From assembly GCA_003614735.1 (NCBI GenBank), contig KZ992671.1, positions 1 to 22,093 of the forward strand: a stretch of DNA of 22,093 nt, read 5' to 3'. The translations under genes were made by a program, and so were the position numbers. Positions within the stretch are counted from its first letter, which is position 1; the number at the start of each line of letters is the position of its first letter. Of the stretch, positions 19,334 through 22,093 are shown piece after piece. Under the pieces are notes generated by a model that saw only the letters and a program-made list of their open reading frames with translations, was not told the DNA's origin and ran no database searches. Origin of the DNA: Thamnocephalis sphaerospora (taxonomy: Eukaryota; Zoopagomycota; Zoopagomycetes; Zoopagales; Sigmoideomycetaceae).

Positions 19334-20892
19334 CTATCTGCAAAGTCATCTCGCCGCGCACAAGCTAACCTGATAGTGATACGCGCGAGCGAGCTGAAAA
19401 TGGGACTCTGCACGTAGTCCATCCGAATCCGCAGTTTTGCATGCAACAGTGGCACATTTGATCACCTATTCAAATAGGCACGCCATTGGTCAGCCATGTC
19501 ACCAAGCCAATGCAAAAAGCTGCACAGACTTACGTTAGGCATCTGCCGGTTGAAAAAGAACTGGTCTGCAAGACCACAGGCAGCCGGAGCGTGGTGCTTG
19601 TCGGCGCGCAGCGCACGCAAAAGGAATGCCTGTGCGCGCTCAAGCATACGCCGCCGCTCTTCTGCAGACAGCGTCTTGGCCGGTTGTGCTCCATTGGTCG
19701 CGATCTCAGCCGCTGCATCGCACTCTTTGTTGATGGCTCGCTTCACATCGTTCAAATCCATAATTGCAAGCAGTACCAGAGCACCGGCATTGCCTGGATT
19801 CTATGATTGCCAGCAAATAAGCAATCACACATACGTGCCATCTCCAAAACGCGCAACTGCTATCGCCGCATCTAGCCCTTACCACTTCTACAGCGCGTTC
19901 AAATGCAGTGCGCGCCTGTGCGCGCATTCCTAGCCGCTCAAAGCAAAGACCAACGCCAACGCGTGGATCGGGGCGTGCGTCCGGCCTTAGGCGCAGTACA
20001 CGCTGGTAGCAGTCGAGCGCCTGGACATATTGGTTTCGACTATACAGAATACGCGCCTAACATAATACAGCGGATACAAATCAAGCAAAGATCATGCCAT
20101 AAAACATCACAAACTGCATACCTTGCCATAGAGTGCCGGTATGCTGCTGGGCGATCGCGCAAGCACTTGCTGGAACTGGCGGTCTGCCTCGTCAAGCTGG
20201 CGCCGAGCCAAAAGCCACTGGCCTACGCTAGATAGTATAAACGTATGCACATGACATCAGCAGCGACTATCGGCCGACCTACCGCGAATGACCAGCGTCG
20301 TCTGGTCCTGAGGATCCACTTCACTGGCGCGGTTAAGCAGTTCGGCAACCCGCGATAGAAGTGAATCACGCTCGCCTGACCCCGATGGCTGTCCTGAAGC
20401 AGCAGTGCTCTGTTTGCTTGCCTTGGAAAGCAAAAGTGCAGCCTGGCAGTTCATCAGAGGCAGCTTGGCCTGCCGCGTTGTCTCATATGCTGCGCAGTGC
20501 GACATCCTTAAGCGCCAGCACATCGGCCAGTCCCTGCGTTATCACCATACATACGTGCACTTAAACCGCGTTCCAGCATGACAACCGCTTCATTCGCCAG
20601 ATTGCGCTTGTTGTACTCGAGCTGGAAGGAACACCCAGAATGGCTTTGTGCTCGTCATCGAGTCCATACTACTACTGTCGTCACGCCAGTGCAGCCCAGG
20701 ACTCACCGCTAGACGCAGATAGTACTGCAACGGGACCCGCTCCTCGTAGAGAATCGGCGTAAGGTCGTCGGCCGGCGTCACTGGCAGCTCATCGCAGCTG
20801 ATGTCAATGAATTCACCCGGCCGATTGAGCGGCAGCTCAATCACCTGGCCAGTTGGCGCAGCTGGCGCTGCCACAGATGCAGCCTCGCTCAT
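16107..20892 (-). CDS. CTR9: CTR9, TPR subunit of the Paf1 transcription elongation complex
   Basis: Nineteen exons, all in frame, give 1135 residues (human 1173, yeast 1077): 20892-20707, 20621-20555, 20489-20283, 20222-20122, 20056-19883, 19800-19534, 19465-19370, 19232-19130, 19061-18988, 18930-18759, 18683-18591, 18525-18298, 18207-17942, 17838-17602, 17535-17395, 17318-17167, 17097-16512, 16442-16342, 16263-16107. The N-terminus VIELPLNRPGEFIDISCDEL matches CTR9. Tandem TPR helices follow, including GALVLLAIMDL, AESHFQLARAYHYQ, TVTYNLARLAEDEGRLEEA and EARDIFAQVRETSAAVPGAW. A charged coiled coil (about 876-960) leads into a Lys/Arg-rich tail and an acidic C-terminus with seven Asp. CTR9 scaffolds Paf1C on RNA polymerase II, promoting elongation and histone modification. 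The last two exons are easily missed because the frame of exon 17 runs on to a stop at 16461; the donor after KKRK and the continuation RKRPKYLSNAIVDSD fit the family's tail better. The 103-nt intron before exon 14 is the least certain. Confidence 0.9.
16218..16238 (-). repeat. Coding GAC triplet run (seven Asp) in CTR9 last exon
   Basis: Seven perfect GAC codons on the minus strand encode Asp1093-Asp1099 of CTR9, followed by Tyr. Pure codon repetition makes the acidic tract prone to length change. Confidence 0.75.
19297..19327. repeat. CA/GT dinucleotide microsatellite in CTR9 intron 7
   Basis: About 15 uninterrupted CA units lie inside the 137-nt intron 19369-19233, the longest in the gene. 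Most other introns here are 57-103 nt, so repeat growth may explain the extra length. Confidence 0.9.
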
Positions 20893-21154
20893 GGCAAGCG
20901 CGTCGGAATGCAGCACAGATTTTGGGAATGCCCAGAACACGATATTTGCGAGGACAGTATGTGGGCGGTGGAAGGAAGCGTGCTTGTAGGAAGCAGATGG
21001 CAATCCGCGTCTCTAGTAAGTGAGTCTGGTCGAGGAGACTTTTGCCATGAGGCGCCTGTTTACTTTTACGCGTCCTCCACCCAGTGTTTTCTTCTTTATC
21101 ACGCCAGCGCCTCTCCATCCACTATCCTTACGCAAGAAGCCGCATCGCTCCGCC
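20893..21154. promoter_or_regulatory. Bidirectional promoter between CTR9 and the nucleoporin
   Basis: Two divergent start codons are 262 bp apart, leaving room only for a shared upstream region with both leaders. I see no clear TATA box on either strand, as is common for housekeeping genes. Confidence 0.55.
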
Positions 21155-22093
21155 ATGAGTAAGCGCGCATCTGGCTAGGTTTGAAAGTGCAGAATACAGA
21201 TTCACAGCGCACGCACTCGCGTAGACTTTTTTGGTGCTGCTGCTGCACCGCCGAGCAGTGGGGGCGGGTTTAGCTTTGGCACGCCAGCTGCTTCGGCAGC
21301 GGCGACAAAACCAGGCGGTGGCTTCAGCTTTGGAGGCACCAGTGCGGCCACCTCCGCACCAGCATCGGGTGGATTCTCTTTTGGTGCAACAAGCGCTGCC
21401 CCCGCCGCGCCAGCCGCAAGCGGGGGATTCAGCTTTGGCGCAAGCAGTATGGCTGCACCAGCGCCGGCTGCAAGTGGCGGATTTAGCTTTGGTGGCACTA
21501 GCACCGCTACTTCTGCTCCGGCCGCAAGCGGATTTACCTTTGGCGCAGCAAGCGCACCGGCCGCGAGTGCCGCACCTGGTGGATTCAGCTTTGGCGGCAC
21601 CAGTGCTGCTCCAGCTGCAACTGGCGGTCTGTTTGGTGCAAAGCCCACGGTAACGGCAGCACCACTAGGGTAGGTTTAGCGTGTATGCCCATGATGGCGT
21701 GTGATTGGATGTGGCCTATTCGCGACTAGATCTAACCATTTGTCTGCAGTGGCAGCCTATTTGGAGGTGGCGGTGCATCTGCACCAGCGGCCGGCGTCGG
21801 TACTTCACTGTTTGGTGCTGCAGCTGCGCCGGGACAAGCGGCACAAGCGCAAGCGCAAAGCCTGACAAGCGCTACAAAGTACGATGATTTGCCGGATAAC
21901 ATGCGTCAAATGCTGAATCAGCTCGAGTAAGTCGTGCGGTGATAGATAAAGCGTGTGCCATCGTGTCCAAGATGTTGACCCTGCATTCTACAACGCTGTT
22001 CAACAGCACACACATCCGAGCACAGCTGCGTGCGGCCGACGGCTTCCAGCACGAACCGGTAATGGAAGAGGCGAAGCGGATTGCAGCAGTAAC
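21155..22093 (+). CDS. FG-repeat nucleoporin, Nup49/Nup58-like (5' part, runs off window)
   Basis: Exons 21155-21158, 21225-21669, 21750-21926 and 22007 to beyond the window end join in frame. The protein starts MNFFGAAAAP and carries about 11 FG motifs spaced by Ala/Ser/Thr/Gly/Pro linkers: six GFSFG, one GFTFG, three LFG and the initial FFG. FG repeats form the permeability barrier of the nuclear pore and bind transport receptors. The repeats give way to a Gln/Ala linker and then to YDDLPDNMRQMLNQLDTHIR and GFQHEPVMEEAKRIAAV, a helical segment like the region before the coiled coils of Nup49/Nup58, the channel nucleoporins that pair with Nup57/Nup54 and Nsp1/Nup62. Assignment to this subfamily rather than another FG Nup rests on that short segment. 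Exon 1 would be only ATG plus one base; the alternative reading from this ATG hits a stop after seven codons. It is divergent from CTR9. Confidence 0.75.

Noticed and set aside
21202-21648. Minus-strand frame with Pro/Ala/Leu-rich repeats (PPKLNPP)
   Set aside because: It is the reverse complement of the nucleoporin FG repeats and has no independent support.
1-22093. tRNA, rRNA, transposon, LTR or virus-derived elements
   Set aside because: I looked for tRNA B-box-like sequence, reverse transcriptase or transposase motifs and long direct or inverted repeats, and saw none that hold up by eye.

Overview
This window looks like nuclear DNA from a compact, moderately GC-rich eukaryotic genome, most likely a fungus. 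Coding exons are interrupted by short introns, almost all 50-90 nt, with GT-AG ends and a CTRAY-like branch site shortly before the acceptor. Intergenic gaps are mostly 0.1-0.3 kb. Gene content (Paf1-complex CTR9, CSN6, an FG nucleoporin of the Nup49/Nup58 type, a PDRG1-like prefoldin, an NmrA-like protein, a cytochrome P450, an MDR-type ABC pump) fits a fungus. The high intron density and the presence of CSN6 and PDRG1 make me lean to an early-diverging, non-Dikarya lineage. That placement is an inference and was not tested. I see no prokaryotic operons, CRISPR arrays, rRNA or tRNA genes, transposons or virus-derived elements.

Layout. Left flank, plus strand: the 3' part of a PDRG1-like prefoldin gene (28-591; the window opens inside one of its introns) and COP9 signalosome subunit CSN6 (786-2306, 8 exons). 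Centre: an NmrA-like oxidoreductase (2408-3286, minus, apparently intronless), a 12-exon cytochrome P450 (3592-5804, minus), a 1.4 kb divergent spacer, two tandem flavin amine oxidases related to polyamine oxidase/LSD1 (7207-8729 and 8954-10467, plus), and a full-length P-glycoprotein-like ABC transporter in one exon (10641-14903, minus). Right flank: a 1.2 kb spacer, the 19-exon CTR9 gene (16107-20892, minus), and, divergent from it, the 5' part of an FG-repeat nucleoporin (21155 to beyond the window end).

Spliced models were built by hand from protein similarity, reading phase and splice signals. All junctions keep frame: CSN6 343 aa, P450 479 aa, amine oxidases 464 and 483 aa, CTR9 1135 aa.

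How the genes may work together. The flanks are housekeeping genes: chaperone and ubiquitin-like regulation on the left, transcription elongation and nuclear transport on the right. The five central genes are accessory or metabolic. A P450, an NAD(P)-binding oxidoreductase, two FAD amine oxidases and a multidrug exporter side by side are what a small detoxification or specialised-metabolite cluster would contain. No backbone synthase (PKS, NRPS, terpene or DMATS) is present, so the cluster idea is a hypothesis. Four of the five genes are intron-poor, unlike the flanks. The two amine oxidases, and possibly the ABC gene, share a TATA-like element about 31-36 bp upstream of a CATGCA-type motif.
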